This document shows positions 35,626-44,030 of a DNA stretch of 64,000 bases, one piece after another. The stretch's first letter is position 1, and each line of letters starts with the position of its first letter. Position numbers and translations under genes: made by a program. A model generated the notes under the pieces. That model saw only the letters and a list, made by a program, of their open reading frames with translations. It searched no databases and was not told the origin of the DNA. This DNA comes from Corynebacterium sp. J010B-136 (GTDB lineage: Bacteria; Actinomycetota; Actinomycetes; Mycobacteriales; Mycobacteriaceae). The stretch lies in NCBI RefSeq assembly GCF_002967075.1, contig NZ_PUGE01000003.1, positions 248,001-312,000 on the forward strand, read 5' to 3'.

Positions 35626-37527
35626 ATGGGAATTCTTAATAAGGTGAAATCACCGCAAGACCTGAAAAACCTCTCCGATGACAAAGTAGAAGAGCTGGCT
35701 GCAGAAATTCGCCAGTTTCTCATCGATAAGGTTTCAGTTACGGGCGGGCACTTGGGTCCCAATCTCGGTGTCGTGGAGTTGACCATTGCGCTGCACCGCG
35801 TTTTTGATTCTCCTCGGGATCCCATTGTCTTTGATACTTCGCACCAGTCTTATGTACACAAGATCTTGACTGGGCGTGCAGACCAATTTGATACCCTGCG
35901 TCAAAAAGATGGGCTTTCTGGATACACCGACCGTGGTGAATCAGAGCATGACTGGACTGAATCCTCCCATGCTTCCGCGGCTATTTCGGTGGTCGACGGG
36001 TTGAGTAAAGCTTTTTGTATCAAGGGAGAATCGCGTCGAAATGCAGTAGCGGTAGTCGGTGATGGCGCTCTAACCGGCGGCATGTGCTGGGAAGCGCTCA
36101 ATAATATTTCTGCGGATAAAGTGCGCAATGCCGTAATCGTGGTCAACGATAATGGCCGCAGCTATTCACCAACTATCGGTGGCTTATCGGAAAACCTCAG
36201 CCGAATTCGCGCTCAGCACGGTTATGACGAGCTTATGGAGCACGGCAAGAAGACCCTCAAGTCTCTCGGCTGGGTCGGCAACCGGACTTTTGATGCACTG
36301 CGTGCGGTCAAAGAAGGCGTGAAGTCTTCGATTCTGCCTACTGAGATGTTCCCTGAACTCGGCATGAAATACATTGGCCCCATCAATGGCCATGATTTGG
36401 ATGCTCTCGATCATGCGCTGAGCTATGCGCGTGATTATGAGGGACCCATCATCGTGCACGTGGTTACTGAAAAGGGCCACGGATTTGCGCCAGCGGTTAA
36501 TGAACCACAGGACCAAATGCACTCCACTGGTGCAATTGACCCTGTTACTGGTGTGCCTAAAGGTAAGAGCCAGCCGGGTTGGACCGCGGTCTTTTCTGAA
36601 GAGCTGATTGAGGCTGCGAAAAAGCGCGATGACATCGTGGCAATTACAGCAGCCATGGCAGGACCAACTGGGCTTATTCCTTTCGCAGAGCAGTTCCCAG
36701 ACCGCTTCTTCGACGTGGGCATCGCTGAGCAGCACGCGATGGCTTCGGCTTCTGGCCTCGCACTCGGTGGTTTGCACCCAGTGGTTGCAATCTATTCCAC
36801 CTTCCTCAATCGCGCATTTGATCAGCTGTTGATGGATATTGCTTTGCTGAAACAACCCGTAACTATTGTTTTAGACCGCGCAGGCGTCACCGGCTCTGAC
36901 GGGGCTAGCCACAACGGTGTGTGGGATATGTCGTTGACGACGATTATCCCTGGTATTCATGTTGCTGCTCCGCGTGATGGGCAGCGTCTGCGTGAGCTTT
37001 TCCAAGAATCTTTAGAGATTAAATCGGGACCTTCAGTCGTGCGTTTCCCGAAGGGCAACCTGCTGGAGGATATGGATGCAGTTGCAACGACCGAAGATGG
37101 CGTCGATATCATCTTTGAGTCTGAGCAGGAGCGTTTTGCTGATGCTGAGGCAAAGAAGGTCTTGGTTATTTCTATTGGTGCGATGGCGGCTCGTTCGCTC
37201 AGCGCAGCACAGATTTTGGAAGATAAGGGCATGGCTGTCTCAGTCGTTGACCCACGGTGGCTGTGCCCAGTCGCGCCGTCCTTGATTGAAATGGCCGATG
37301 AGCACGATATTGTCGTGGTTGCAGAAGACGGCATGATGCGCGCAGGCGTGGGCTCGCTATTCGATGAAGCTTTCTCTGCTGCTGAAGTAGATACCCCGCT
37401 TCGCCGTGTGGCATTTCCAAGCATTTTCCCGAAGCATGGCTCTCGGGGTGAAGTACTAGAAGAAGTTGGCATGGATGCCGATGGCATTGCGGCTGCCGTA
37501 ACCGAATGGGTTGACAACCTGCACTAA
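35626..37527 (+). CDS. dxs: 1-deoxy-D-xylulose-5-phosphate synthase
   Basis: Thiamine-diphosphate enzyme of 633 residues, full length. Signatures are [17 protein letters not shown] at the N-terminus, [18 protein letters not shown] with [13 protein letters not shown] (cofactor and Mg2+ binding), [20 protein letters not shown] in the pyrimidine domain, and a transketolase C-terminal domain. It joins pyruvate and glyceraldehyde 3-phosphate in the first step of the MEP isoprenoid pathway, which supplies decaprenyl phosphate for cell-wall synthesis. The ATG gives the standard N-terminus [13 protein letters not shown]; the AAAGGA upstream is about 15 bases away, a long spacing. It has its own 210-base upstream space. 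Confidence 0.96.
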   Translation: MGILNKVKSPQDLKNLSDDKVEELAAEIRQFLIDKVSVTGGHLGPNLGVVELTIALHRVFDSPRDPIVFDTSHQSYVHKILTGRADQFDTLRQKDGLSGYTDRGESEHDWTESSHASAAISVVDGLSKAFCIKGESRRNAVAVVGDGALTGGMCWEALNNISADKVRNAVIVVNDNGRSYSPTIGGLSENLSRIRAQHGYDELMEHGKKTLKSLGWVGNRTFDALRAVKEGVKSSILPTEMFPELGMKYIGPINGHDLDALDHALSYARDYEGPIIVHVVTEKGHGFAPAVNEPQDQMHSTGAIDPVTGVPKGKSQPGWTAVFSEELIEAAKKRDDIVAITAAMAGPTGLIPFAEQFPDRFFDVGIAEQHAMASASGLALGGLHPVVAIYSTFLNRAFDQLLMDIALLKQPVTIVLDRAGVTGSDGASHNGVWDMSLTTIIPGIHVAAPRDGQRLRELFQESLEIKSGPSVVRFPKGNLLEDMDAVATTEDGVDIIFESEQERFADAEAKKVLVISIGAMAARSLSAAQILEDKGMAVSVVDPRWLCPVAPSLIEMADEHDIVVVAEDGMMRAGVGSLFDEAFSAAEVDTPLRRVAFPSIFPKHGSRGEVLEEVGMDADGIAAAVTEWVDNLH

Positions 37528-37537
37528 CGCAGCGACG

Positions 37538-38773
37538 TTAGAGCAGCCTAGGGGCAAGCACAGGCTGTAGCTGCTGGATTTGCCAGTTGCGCAGCCCTTG
37601 CGTTTGCCAAAATTCTCTGAGCTCAAATGTGGTGGAAACAATCTGCGCGTGATCGCCAAAGTGCGGATTAGCACTATCACCGTGAATAGCCCACACAGTA
37701 TTGCGCAGCGTTGAGACGCTGACGAGGGAGTCAGAAACAACCGCGATCTCCTCGGCTAATTCATCGCGGCGCTCACGCGCCATATTCGTGAGCTCAAGAA
37801 GCTCAGGGTTATTATTTTTCAGGAATTGCTTATTAGGAAAGTCGTGGTGATTTTCGGGCAATTCCGGCCACGTGCGTGGATCAGAATCCGCAGCGGCTCT
37901 AATAATGTTCGCCCAGGCGTTGAGCTCCACCGCGGAACGCCGACGCATCTGGGGAATACGTCGCAGCTGATTGATAGAACGCGGAATCTGCTTAGCAATA
38001 TCTGTTAGGGCGGCATTGGAAATGATCTGCCCCGGAGCTACGTCAGTTTCTTGTGCTTGGTATTCGCGTTCTTCCCATACAGCTTTGGCCACGGCCAGAC
38101 TCATCGGATCTGAAAGGCCACGTAGACTGCGTGATTGGTGCCAGTGGCGGGGAGCAGGCGCGGTAATGTCTGCAAATTGTTCGCGGATCACGCGAAATTC
38201 TTCTTGTGCCCAACGCGTCTTATGATCTTGTTCGAGTTCATAAGTCATTTCATCGGCAAGCTCAAGCAAAGACTCTACATCCAATGCGGCGTAGGCAAGC
38301 TGGGCTTTAGATAAAGGGAAGCGAGACCAGTCCGTGGCGCCGTAGCCTTTGTCGAGAGTGATACCGAGGAATTCTTCGGTGACAAAGGCTAAGTTCGGGT
38401 TTTGGATACCGAGCAAACGCCCAGCTACCTCGGTATCAAAAAGGGCGCCTGGATAAAGCCCGAGCCACGCCAAACTGGTGAGGTCTGTTGCAGCTGCGTG
38501 CACGACCCACTCCAGCCCATTGATGACAGGCGCCAAACACTCCCGGACTGCTTCACGAACGCCTTCAGGCGCGATGAGGATAATTGGGGTATCAGCCCTG
38601 CGAAGCTGGATGAGAAAGGCTCGGTCGTCGTAGCGAAAAGAAGACGCACGCTCAGTGTCGATAGCGATAGGGCCCGAACCTTGCGCAAGGATGCGCGCGG
38701 CTTTAGCAATTCCAGCACGCGTGTGAAATACGGTGGGGATCCCACCTTCGGGAATGCTGCGCGCTGAACTCAT
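37538..38773 (-). CDS. rnd: Ribonuclease D family 3'-5' exonuclease
   Basis: Protein of 411 residues with a DEDDy exonuclease domain: DTERAS near residue 39, VVHAAATDLTSLAWLGL, LFDTEVAGRLLG, and the Tyr-containing motif AQLAYAALDVESLLEL near residue 165. An HRDC domain follows near residues 210-295 (SLAVAKAVWEEREYQAQE). It matures tRNA 3' ends or degrades structured RNA. ATG with TACTCT eight bases upstream and no ribosome binding site, so the mRNA may be leaderless. It lies downstream of the DUF3000 gene on the same strand, as in other actinobacteria, and converges on dxs. Confidence 0.92.
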   Translation of the reverse strand: MSSARSIPEGGIPTVFHTRAGIAKAARILAQGSGPIAIDTERASSFRYDDRAFLIQLRRADTPIILIAPEGVREAVRECLAPVINGLEWVVHAAATDLTSLAWLGLYPGALFDTEVAGRLLGIQNPNLAFVTEEFLGITLDKGYGATDWSRFPLSKAQLAYAALDVESLLELADEMTYELEQDHKTRWAQEEFRVIREQFADITAPAPRHWHQSRSLRGLSDPMSLAVAKAVWEEREYQAQETDVAPGQIISNAALTDIAKQIPRSINQLRRIPQMRRRSAVELNAWANIIRAAADSDPRTWPELPENHHDFPNKQFLKNNNPELLELTNMARERRDELAEEIAVVSDSLVSVSTLRNTVWAIHGDSANPHFGDHAQIVSTTFELREFWQTQGLRNWQIQQLQPVLAPRLL

Positions 38774-38820
38774 AGCTTCAAAGAGTAGTCCAAGGTTGAA
38801 ACAAACCTGTGCATTTGGCC

Positions 38821-38852
38821 TGCCTGTTGGCGAACTACTTTGCCAACAGGCA
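38821..38852 (-). terminator. Hairpin between the DUF3000 gene and rnd
   Basis: Arms of 11 bp, 38821-38831 with 38842-38852, 10-base loop. There is no U-tract on either strand, so it may attenuate or only protect the 3' end of the DUF3000 transcript. Confidence 0.45.
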
Positions 38853-38868
38853 GCGATGCTGCCGAACT

Positions 38869-39534
38869 TTAACGCGAAAGCTCAGTAATGCCCTCAGGTG
38901 GAAGTCCGGCGACATTCGCTAATACGCGGGAGAATGCTTCCACGTGCTTGGTCAGATCAATGCCGCTGGCGGTCCACGATGCACGCATCTCAATTTGGTG
39001 CGCGCGGGGAGGCCCGCCGATTTCGCCGAAACGAACAGAGGCCGTTGCCGTAACGGTGCCTCCCAAATTGGTGTGGCTTGCTCCGAGTTCATCTAAAGAC
39101 TCAGTTAGCCATTCCCACGCCACGTCAGGAAGCATTGGATCTCCGGCGACATCGGAGTCCATGTCCGCTTGGATATAGGCAACAAGGCGCATTGCGCCTT
39201 CCCATGCCTCTTCCGCTCCTGGATCGTGGAGGAGGATGAGTCGACCGAATGCATCGCCATCGGTATCGACCGGGACGATATCGTCAGCGCTATGATTACC
39301 CACTTCGAGTCCAACCGCGTGACTAAACGGAGCTAGCTTTTGTGGCGGTCGAATTGTGCCCAAGGTGATCTCTGGACGTAGCTGTGCTGCGTGCATGGAT
39401 TCAACAGCTTGGGAAAATGCTGGTGGGGTCATCTTTTCTGATTCTCCGGCCGTGTTTTGGGTGCCGTTGCCATCGCCGAAAATCGGCGTGGGGGCGCCAA
39501 ATGTGTGCTGGGTAGGTGCGTCGGAAATGCTCAC
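38869..39534 (-). CDS. DUF3000 domain-containing protein
   Basis: Protein of 221 residues, actinobacterial DUF3000 family (M. tuberculosis Rv2680 type). Characteristic segments are LRPEITLGTIRPPQKLAPFSHA, GRLILLHDPGAEEAWEGAMR and EMRASWTASGIDL. The function is unknown and no catalytic motif is visible. Start at the GTG 39534: TAGGTT stands exactly seven bases upstream, the leaderless pattern; a TTG three codons earlier is also open. Its neighbour rnd is conserved beside it. Confidence 0.84.
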   Translation of the reverse strand: MSISDAPTQHTFGAPTPIFGDGNGTQNTAGESEKMTPPAFSQAVESMHAAQLRPEITLGTIRPPQKLAPFSHAVGLEVGNHSADDIVPVDTDGDAFGRLILLHDPGAEEAWEGAMRLVAYIQADMDSDVAGDPMLPDVAWEWLTESLDELGASHTNLGGTVTATASVRFGEIGGPPRAHQIEMRASWTASGIDLTKHVEAFSRVLANVAGLPPEGITELSR

Positions 39535-39667
39535 GAGTCTCAACCTATAGTTTAAAGTTCGTCATTGCGTTTAGGCGCGCCGTGTCACATTTAGTGCAAT
39601 TCATCATTATCCAACTTATGATGGATATCGTATCTATTCGTATTGATGAAAGGGCAGGGCAATTCCC

Positions 39668-40369
39668 ATGGCAAAGCTCGACTATAAGGCGCTGAATTCT
39701 AAGCAGCAGTACTCACAGCACGCGGTATTTAAGGTGCCGGCTGGTGCTCTGGGAACTGAGCGTGCAGACATCATCGCTGAGGCTCAACGGTTTTTTAAGT
39801 CCGTTGAAGAAGCGGGCACTGTCATCATCCGCGGCATCTACGATCTCACTGCGATGCGCGACAGTGCAGATTTCATGATTTGGTGGCACGCAGAGGAATT
39901 TTCAGATATTCAGAAAGTCTTTGCGGATTTCCGCCGCACCACTGTCCTTGGGCAGCTCTCTGAGGTGACCTGGATTGGCAACGCGCTGCACCGTCCAGCG
40001 GAGTTCAATAAATCCCACTTGCCTTCTTTCATTATGGGCGAAGAGCCAGAGGAGTGGATCGCGGTCTACCCGTTCGTGCGTTCCTATGATTGGTACCTTC
40101 TCGAAGAAGAAAAGCGTCGCAAGATTTTGGCAGAGCATGGCATGTCAGCTCGTGAATACGCGGATGTTCGCGCCAATACGGTTCCTGCCTTTGCATTGGG
40201 CGACTATGAGTGGGTCCTCGCTTTCGAGGCGCCAAAGCTCGACCGCATCGTTGATCTGATGTACGTCATGCGCTACACCGAAGCCCGTCTCTATGTCCGT
40301 GATGAAATTCCTTTCCACACCGGACGTCGTGTTCAGGATGTTTCCGAGCTAATTGAGATTCTGCCGTAA
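39668..40369 (+). CDS. hemQ: Coproheme decarboxylase ChdC (HemQ)
   Basis: Chlorite-dismutase-fold enzyme of 233 residues. It decarboxylates coproheme to heme b, the last step of the coproporphyrin-dependent pathway of Gram-positive bacteria. Tyr134 ([12 protein letters not shown]), distal-side His117 (NKSHLPSF) and proximal His157 (LAEHGMS) correspond, one residue shifted, to the residues known from the C. diphtheriae enzyme (Tyr135, His118, His158). The ATG has AGGGCAGGG upstream. In related genomes it lies near hemE; here hemE is not in the window. A bidirectional terminator follows, and msrB converges on it. Confidence 0.94.
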   Translation: MAKLDYKALNSKQQYSQHAVFKVPAGALGTERADIIAEAQRFFKSVEEAGTVIIRGIYDLTAMRDSADFMIWWHAEEFSDIQKVFADFRRTTVLGQLSEVTWIGNALHRPAEFNKSHLPSFIMGEEPEEWIAVYPFVRSYDWYLLEEEKRRKILAEHGMSAREYADVRANTVPAFALGDYEWVLAFEAPKLDRIVDLMYVMRYTEARLYVRDEIPFHTGRRVQDVSELIEILP

Positions 40370-40459
40370 TTTCACTTCCATGGTCCCCTCGAGCCAATGC
40401 AGGGAATAACTACATACCTACATAAGTACATAAATGTCGGTGGCGAATTAGTAACGCAG

Positions 40460-40505
40460 AAGCGGTGGCGCGAGCAAAGTAGAAGACTTGCTCGTGCCAC
40501 CGCTT
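40460..40505. terminator. Bidirectional hairpin between hemQ and msrB
   Basis: Arms of 18 bases, 40460-40477 with 40488-40505, with one G-U pair and a 10-base loop, between convergent genes. Confidence 0.7.
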
Positions 40506-40551
40506 TGTGGTGCCCATAGTGGACTCGTGTCCCGAAATGGGCGCGAAGAAG

Positions 40552-41007
40552 TTACTTGTCGGAATCTGCGCTTTCGAAACTCATTGAAATTGAGTTAATA
40601 CAGTAACGAAGGTCGGTCGGGGTGTCGTATCCTTCGCCGGCGAAAACGTGGCCTAAGTGGGAATTGCAATTCGCGCACAGTACTTCTGTGCGAACCATGC
40701 CTAAAGAGCGATCTTCGCGCTCAATAATGTTGTCTCCCGCGAGTGGAGAGAAGAAGGACGGCCAGCCGCAATCGGAAGCGAACTTCTCAGTCGAGCGAAA
40801 TAGCTCGGCATTGCACGCACGGCAGCGATAGACACCTTCCGCAGTGGTATTGGTGTATTCACCAATGTGAGGGCGCTCAGTGCCGGCCTGGCGCAGAACC
40901 TGGTACTCATCAGGGTTAAGGCGCTCACGCCACTGTTCTTCGGTGAGTGACTTGAAGTCGATATTGTCCTCGGTGGAGGAGGATGGCGATACAAAATTGT
41001 TGCTCAT
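40552..41007 (-). CDS. msrB: Peptide-methionine (R)-S-oxide reductase MsrB
   Basis: Protein of 151 residues. Zinc-binding CRAC (Cys62, Cys65) and CANC (Cys111, Cys114), the conserved CGWPSF with probable resolving Cys80, and catalytic Cys136 in RYCINSISM. It repairs oxidised methionine residues in the cytosol. ATG at 41007 with TAGACT exactly seven bases upstream and no Shine-Dalgarno, so it is likely leaderless. It follows aftC by ten bases on the same strand, yet this promoter sequence lies in the gap, so it may also be transcribed separately. Confidence 0.95.
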   Translation of the reverse strand: MSNNFVSPSSSTEDNIDFKSLTEEQWRERLNPDEYQVLRQAGTERPHIGEYTNTTAEGVYRCRACNAELFRSTEKFASDCGWPSFFSPLAGDNIIEREDRSLGMVRTEVLCANCNSHLGHVFAGEGYDTPTDLRYCINSISMSFESADSDK

Positions 41008-41017
41008 AACCTAAAGT

Positions 41018-42340
41018 CTACGCCGGATTTTTCACTTGTAAACGCCACCAGCCTACGGCGGTTGCAAGAGTTGCGACGATGAGTAAAACCCACCCTAAAG
41101 TACCAATGTAGGTGCCCATCCACCTGCCGAAATTCGGCCAAAGTGAAGAAGTCCAGCTATTGGGAACCAAGAATAAAACAGCTGCTAGCCATGCCGGCCA
41201 TGAGTGAAACACGCTGCGAGACAAAAAGACAGTAAACACCATAGGAAATAGCCACATGGAGTAGTACTGCTGACCTAGCGATGACAATGTGAAAACCCCG
41301 ACCAATAAGAGCCCACTCGAAGTCAAAGACCATAACAAGATATCGGTTACGCGCCATCTCAGCAGCACCAGCATGCCGATAGCTACGGCGGCAGCAACAA
41401 GAAGCCACACGGGCAAATAAAGAGCATTCGGAATATCGAAATATGCCTGCCACCCCGCGAGGGAGGAGTTTGCATAGTCACGTGTTTGACCGAGGTAGGG
41501 GACAAGCTTGGTGAGGTAGTCAGAAGCTCCCGGGATAAGTGGCCATGCGATGACGTTGAGTACGGCAGGAACAGCGATACCGCCGGTGATGGTGCGCCAA
41601 TCTAGCCGCATAAGCGGAAGGAATAATAATGGCGCGAACTGCGGCTTAATAACAATCGCTAGCCCAATTGCAATTCCTGCGATATGTCGAAGCGCGTGTG
41701 GGCTGAGACTTCGGCCCCTGATGGCCTCCGTGTCTACGGCAGGGCTAAAAGAACGCACGAAGCAAAAGAGAAAGACGGAAAGCAGCAGCAATAAGATGCC
41801 ATTGATATTCGAGAAAGTCAGAGTGTTGATGACTGATTCCGTCGAAAAGCTAATGGCGATTGCAAAAGGCCATACTGGCCCACGCAATGACTGACCCACC
41901 AACCGGGTAAGTAGTGCGAGGGCAACAATAATGGCTAAGCTATTGACGATGATGAAGGCGTAGCGAACCGCGTCGAAGTTATCCACTAGCCCCATCGGCA
42001 GCAGTAATAATGTTGCGCCTGGGTTATATAGATAGAGCGGATCAACGTGGTGGTACGCCTGGTCATAAACTGACAGACCTGTAAGTGCCCGTGAAAGTGC
42101 GTTATAAACGGTCGTAAAATCATCCGTGGCGGTGCCGTTGAATGCCGTGATGAAAGTACGGTGAAGCGCTAAGACTACGGCCAGTGGCCACGCTGCTGCA
42201 GTAAGAATCTGGAAAATACGCGAGGCGTCAGATGGTGCCTGCCCATTTTCGGGTTGCTTCACTGAACCTTCCGCCATAGAGGTCAGTGGCGTAGAGGCCG
42301 AGCCCCAGGAATTAAAACGATTCTCAAATGTAGCTGTCAC
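41018..42340 (-). CDS. aftC: Alpha-(1->3)-arabinofuranosyltransferase AftC-like (GT87)
   Basis: GT-C integral membrane glycosyltransferase of 440 residues with about ten membrane helices. The early extracytoplasmic loop holds the acidic motif TATDDFTTVYNAL expected to bind the decaprenyl-phosphate arabinose donor; YLYNPGATLLLLPMG and FTLSSLGQQYYSMWLFP are family segments. In M. tuberculosis AftC (Rv2673) puts alpha-1,3 branches into arabinan, and its neighbours msrB and ribD flank this gene here too, which is the main reason for the specific name. Start GTG, with TAATAT eight bases upstream overlapping the ribD stop codon. It may be co-transcribed with ribD, from which it is 11 bases away. 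Confidence 0.82.
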   Translation of the reverse strand: MTATFENRFNSWGSASTPLTSMAEGSVKQPENGQAPSDASRIFQILTAAAWPLAVVLALHRTFITAFNGTATDDFTTVYNALSRALTGLSVYDQAYHHVDPLYLYNPGATLLLLPMGLVDNFDAVRYAFIIVNSLAIIVALALLTRLVGQSLRGPVWPFAIAISFSTESVINTLTFSNINGILLLLLSVFLFCFVRSFSPAVDTEAIRGRSLSPHALRHIAGIAIGLAIVIKPQFAPLLFLPLMRLDWRTITGGIAVPAVLNVIAWPLIPGASDYLTKLVPYLGQTRDYANSSLAGWQAYFDIPNALYLPVWLLVAAAVAIGMLVLLRWRVTDILLWSLTSSGLLLVGVFTLSSLGQQYYSMWLFPMVFTVFLSRSVFHSWPAWLAAVLFLVPNSWTSSLWPNFGRWMGTYIGTLGWVLLIVATLATAVGWWRLQVKNPA

Positions 42341-42351
42341 ACCGGCCGATA

Positions 42352-43107
42352 TTACGGGTTACTGGGCACTGCGTAACGAAGAAACACCGTTGAATCGGTA
42401 TCTACCACTACCTGCTCCAAGCTGAGCTGGAGGTTGCTGTTGTGTGAAATGCCAACGCTGGAGGCAGCTTTAGCGGAAACGAGATTCTTTTCCACATCCG
42501 TAGTTAGCGTTGGATCGAGCGTGAGATACAGCTGATCGAGCATCTTGTCGGCAATGAAGAGCCCAAAAATGCCTGGGCCGCCTTCACACACGATCCGATT
42601 AAGACCGCGTGCGCTTAAAGCCTGCACGATTTCGGTGGCGGTGCCATTGCCACTGTTGACCAATTCGACGCCGGCGCGCTGTAGCTCTTCGCGCTTGTCG
42701 GCGAGCTCTGGATCAGCAAGCGCTTGGTCACTCGCTACAACCAGCGGTGGGGTAATGGCTTCTTGGACGAACTTAGAGGCGACATCCACATTGAAAGAGT
42801 TGGTGATCACCGCGATGGGGGCAGGGTTGGGACGGTCCTTTGAAGGTTGAGCTCCGCCGTAATCTTCTGCGAGCACAGTGCGGCTGCCGACAACGATGAC
42901 ATCGGCGCGCTCTCGAAGTCCCAGCAGCACGGCGGTATCGAGCTCATTACCTAGTTCGCCGCTACTGCCATGCAGGCTGGCGGAACCAGACAAGGTAGAG
43001 ATTTCAATAAAGCGCACATGCGGATGCGAGGGGTCAGGATCTGGTCCGATTACGTCTTCGACCTTCGGGGCGGAAGTAGGAAGGGAGATAAACGATGTGT
43101 CAGTCAT
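42352..43107 (-). CDS. RibD C-terminal-domain reductase (pyrimidine reductase family)
   Basis: Protein of 251 residues with only the dihydrofolate-reductase-like domain of RibD: GLRERADVIVVGSRTVLAEDYG, RPNPAPIAVITNSFNVD, and IVCEGGPGIFGLFIADKMLDQLYLT. The deaminase domain of bifunctional RibD is absent. The M. tuberculosis counterpart by position, Rv2671, is called RibD but is known to act as an alternative dihydrofolate reductase, so this gene could serve riboflavin synthesis or reduce folate. ATG at 43107 with TAGGTT six bases upstream, probably leaderless. It heads the ribD-aftC-msrB strand. Confidence 0.83.
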   Translation of the reverse strand: MTDTSFISLPTSAPKVEDVIGPDPDPSHPHVRFIEISTLSGSASLHGSSGELGNELDTAVLLGLRERADVIVVGSRTVLAEDYGGAQPSKDRPNPAPIAVITNSFNVDVASKFVQEAITPPLVVASDQALADPELADKREELQRAGVELVNSGNGTATEIVQALSARGLNRIVCEGGPGIFGLFIADKMLDQLYLTLDPTLTTDVEKNLVSAKAASSVGISHNSNLQLSLEQVVVDTDSTVFLRYAVPSNP

Positions 43108-43348
43108 AAGCCCAACCTAGTCTCATAGTGGCCACCATGTCCTCGCCTCGAGTTATTTCGTGCTTGGCAGGAATTACACGGTCGTAATTTAAGTGGCGGA
43201 TTTTTCGCGATTTGAGGGTAGCTAAAGCGGGATTGAGCGGGGGATTTGGAAACTGGAGCCGCAAAGGATAAAGTTTCATATCGCAAGCCACCGCGAGCGT
43301 TTTAATCTGAGGTCATCTCAGAATGAAGTTTCAAGCGGTTAAAGCAGT

Positions 43349-43421
43349 GCGGATGTAGCGCAGTTGGTAGCGCATCACCTTGCCAAGGTGAGGGTCGCGA
43401 GTTCGAGTCTCGTCATCCGCT
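43349..43421 (+). tRNA. tRNA-Gly (GCC), copy 1
   Basis: 73 bases with a complete cloverleaf: acceptor GCGGATG/CATCCGC, anticodon arm CACCT-TGCCAAG-type with GCC, T-arm GTTCGAGTC, discriminator T. CCA is not encoded. The sequence is identical to the copies at 43546 and 43892. Confidence 0.95.
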
Positions 43422-43451
43422 CAAAGTTTCACTACAATGGAACTTTCGTTA

Positions 43452-43523
43452 GCGCGATTAGCTCAGCGGTAGAGCACTACCTCGACACGGTAGGGGTCAC
43501 TGGTTCAATCCCAGTATCGCGCA
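43452..43523 (+). tRNA. tRNA-Val (GAC), copy 1
   Basis: 72 bases. Acceptor GCGCGAT/ATCGCGC, anticodon stem CTACC/GGTAG with loop TCGACAC, anticodon GAC, T-loop TTCAATC. CCA is encoded (43524-43526). Position 33 is C instead of the near-universal U, in this copy and in the one at 43768. Confidence 0.9.
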
Positions 43524-43545
43524 CCAAGGGTAAAACCTTGAAAAT

Positions 43546-43618
43546 GCGGATGTAGCGCAGTTGGTAGCGCATCACCTTGCCAAGGTGAGGGTCGCGAGTT
43601 CGAGTCTCGTCATCCGCT
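43546..43618 (+). tRNA. tRNA-Gly (GCC), copy 2
   Basis: Identical to copy 1. CCA is not encoded. Confidence 0.95.
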
Positions 43619-43666
43619 CTGGTTCTTTTACGGTTAGCCGTCAAAGTGCCTGAGGCGGTTCGCCAC

Positions 43667-43737
43667 GGTGGAATGGCCGAGTGGTGAGGCAACGGTCTGC
43701 AAAACCGTGCACACGGGTTCGATTCCCGTTTCCACCT
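43667..43737 (+). tRNA. tRNA-Cys (GCA)
   Basis: 71 bases. Acceptor GGTGGAA/TTCCACC, anticodon stem ACGGT/ACCGT with loop CTGCAAA, anticodon GCA, discriminator T as expected for tRNA-Cys. CCA is not encoded. Confidence 0.93.
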
Positions 43738-43767
43738 CAATTTGTGCTGTCCTAGGGGCAGGTACAA

Positions 43768-43839
43768 GCGCGATTAGCTCAGCGGTAGAGCACTACCTCG
43801 ACACGGTAGGGGTCACTGGTTCAATCCCAGTATCGCGCA
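43768..43839 (+). tRNA. tRNA-Val (GAC), copy 2
   Basis: Identical to copy 1 over the mature sequence, including C33. CCA is not encoded in this copy. Confidence 0.9.
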
Positions 43840-43891
43840 CACGGATAACCACCTCGGTGGTAAATCCTAGAAACCGGGCCTGGTTTCGTTT

Positions 43892-43964
43892 GCGGATGTA
43901 GCGCAGTTGGTAGCGCATCACCTTGCCAAGGTGAGGGTCGCGAGTTCGAGTCTCGTCATCCGCT
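43892..43964 (+). tRNA. tRNA-Gly (GCC), copy 3
   Basis: Identical to the other two copies. CCA is encoded (43965-43967). It is the last gene of the tRNA cluster. Confidence 0.95.
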
Positions 43965-43970
43965 CCACAT

Positions 43971-44010
43971 AAAAGGTGGGTCATTTCAAAGAAAGAATGA
44001 CCCACCTTTT
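43971..44010 (+). terminator. Terminator of the tRNA cluster
   Basis: Perfect 15-bp stem, 43971-43985 with 43996-44010, 10-base loop, ending in TTTT. Confidence 0.9.
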
Positions 44011-44030
44011 CGCATGCCCAAATGTCTTTC

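Noticed and set aside
41970..41990. Further DnaA-box-like TTATCCACT sequences, as at 41979, 48299 and 63617
   Set aside because: Each is a single 8-of-9 match inside a coding sequence, expected by chance at this length; none is paired.
43364..44005. Open frames on both strands across the tRNA cluster
   Set aside because: They are made of tRNA sequence read through; the tRNA cloverleafs explain the region fully.
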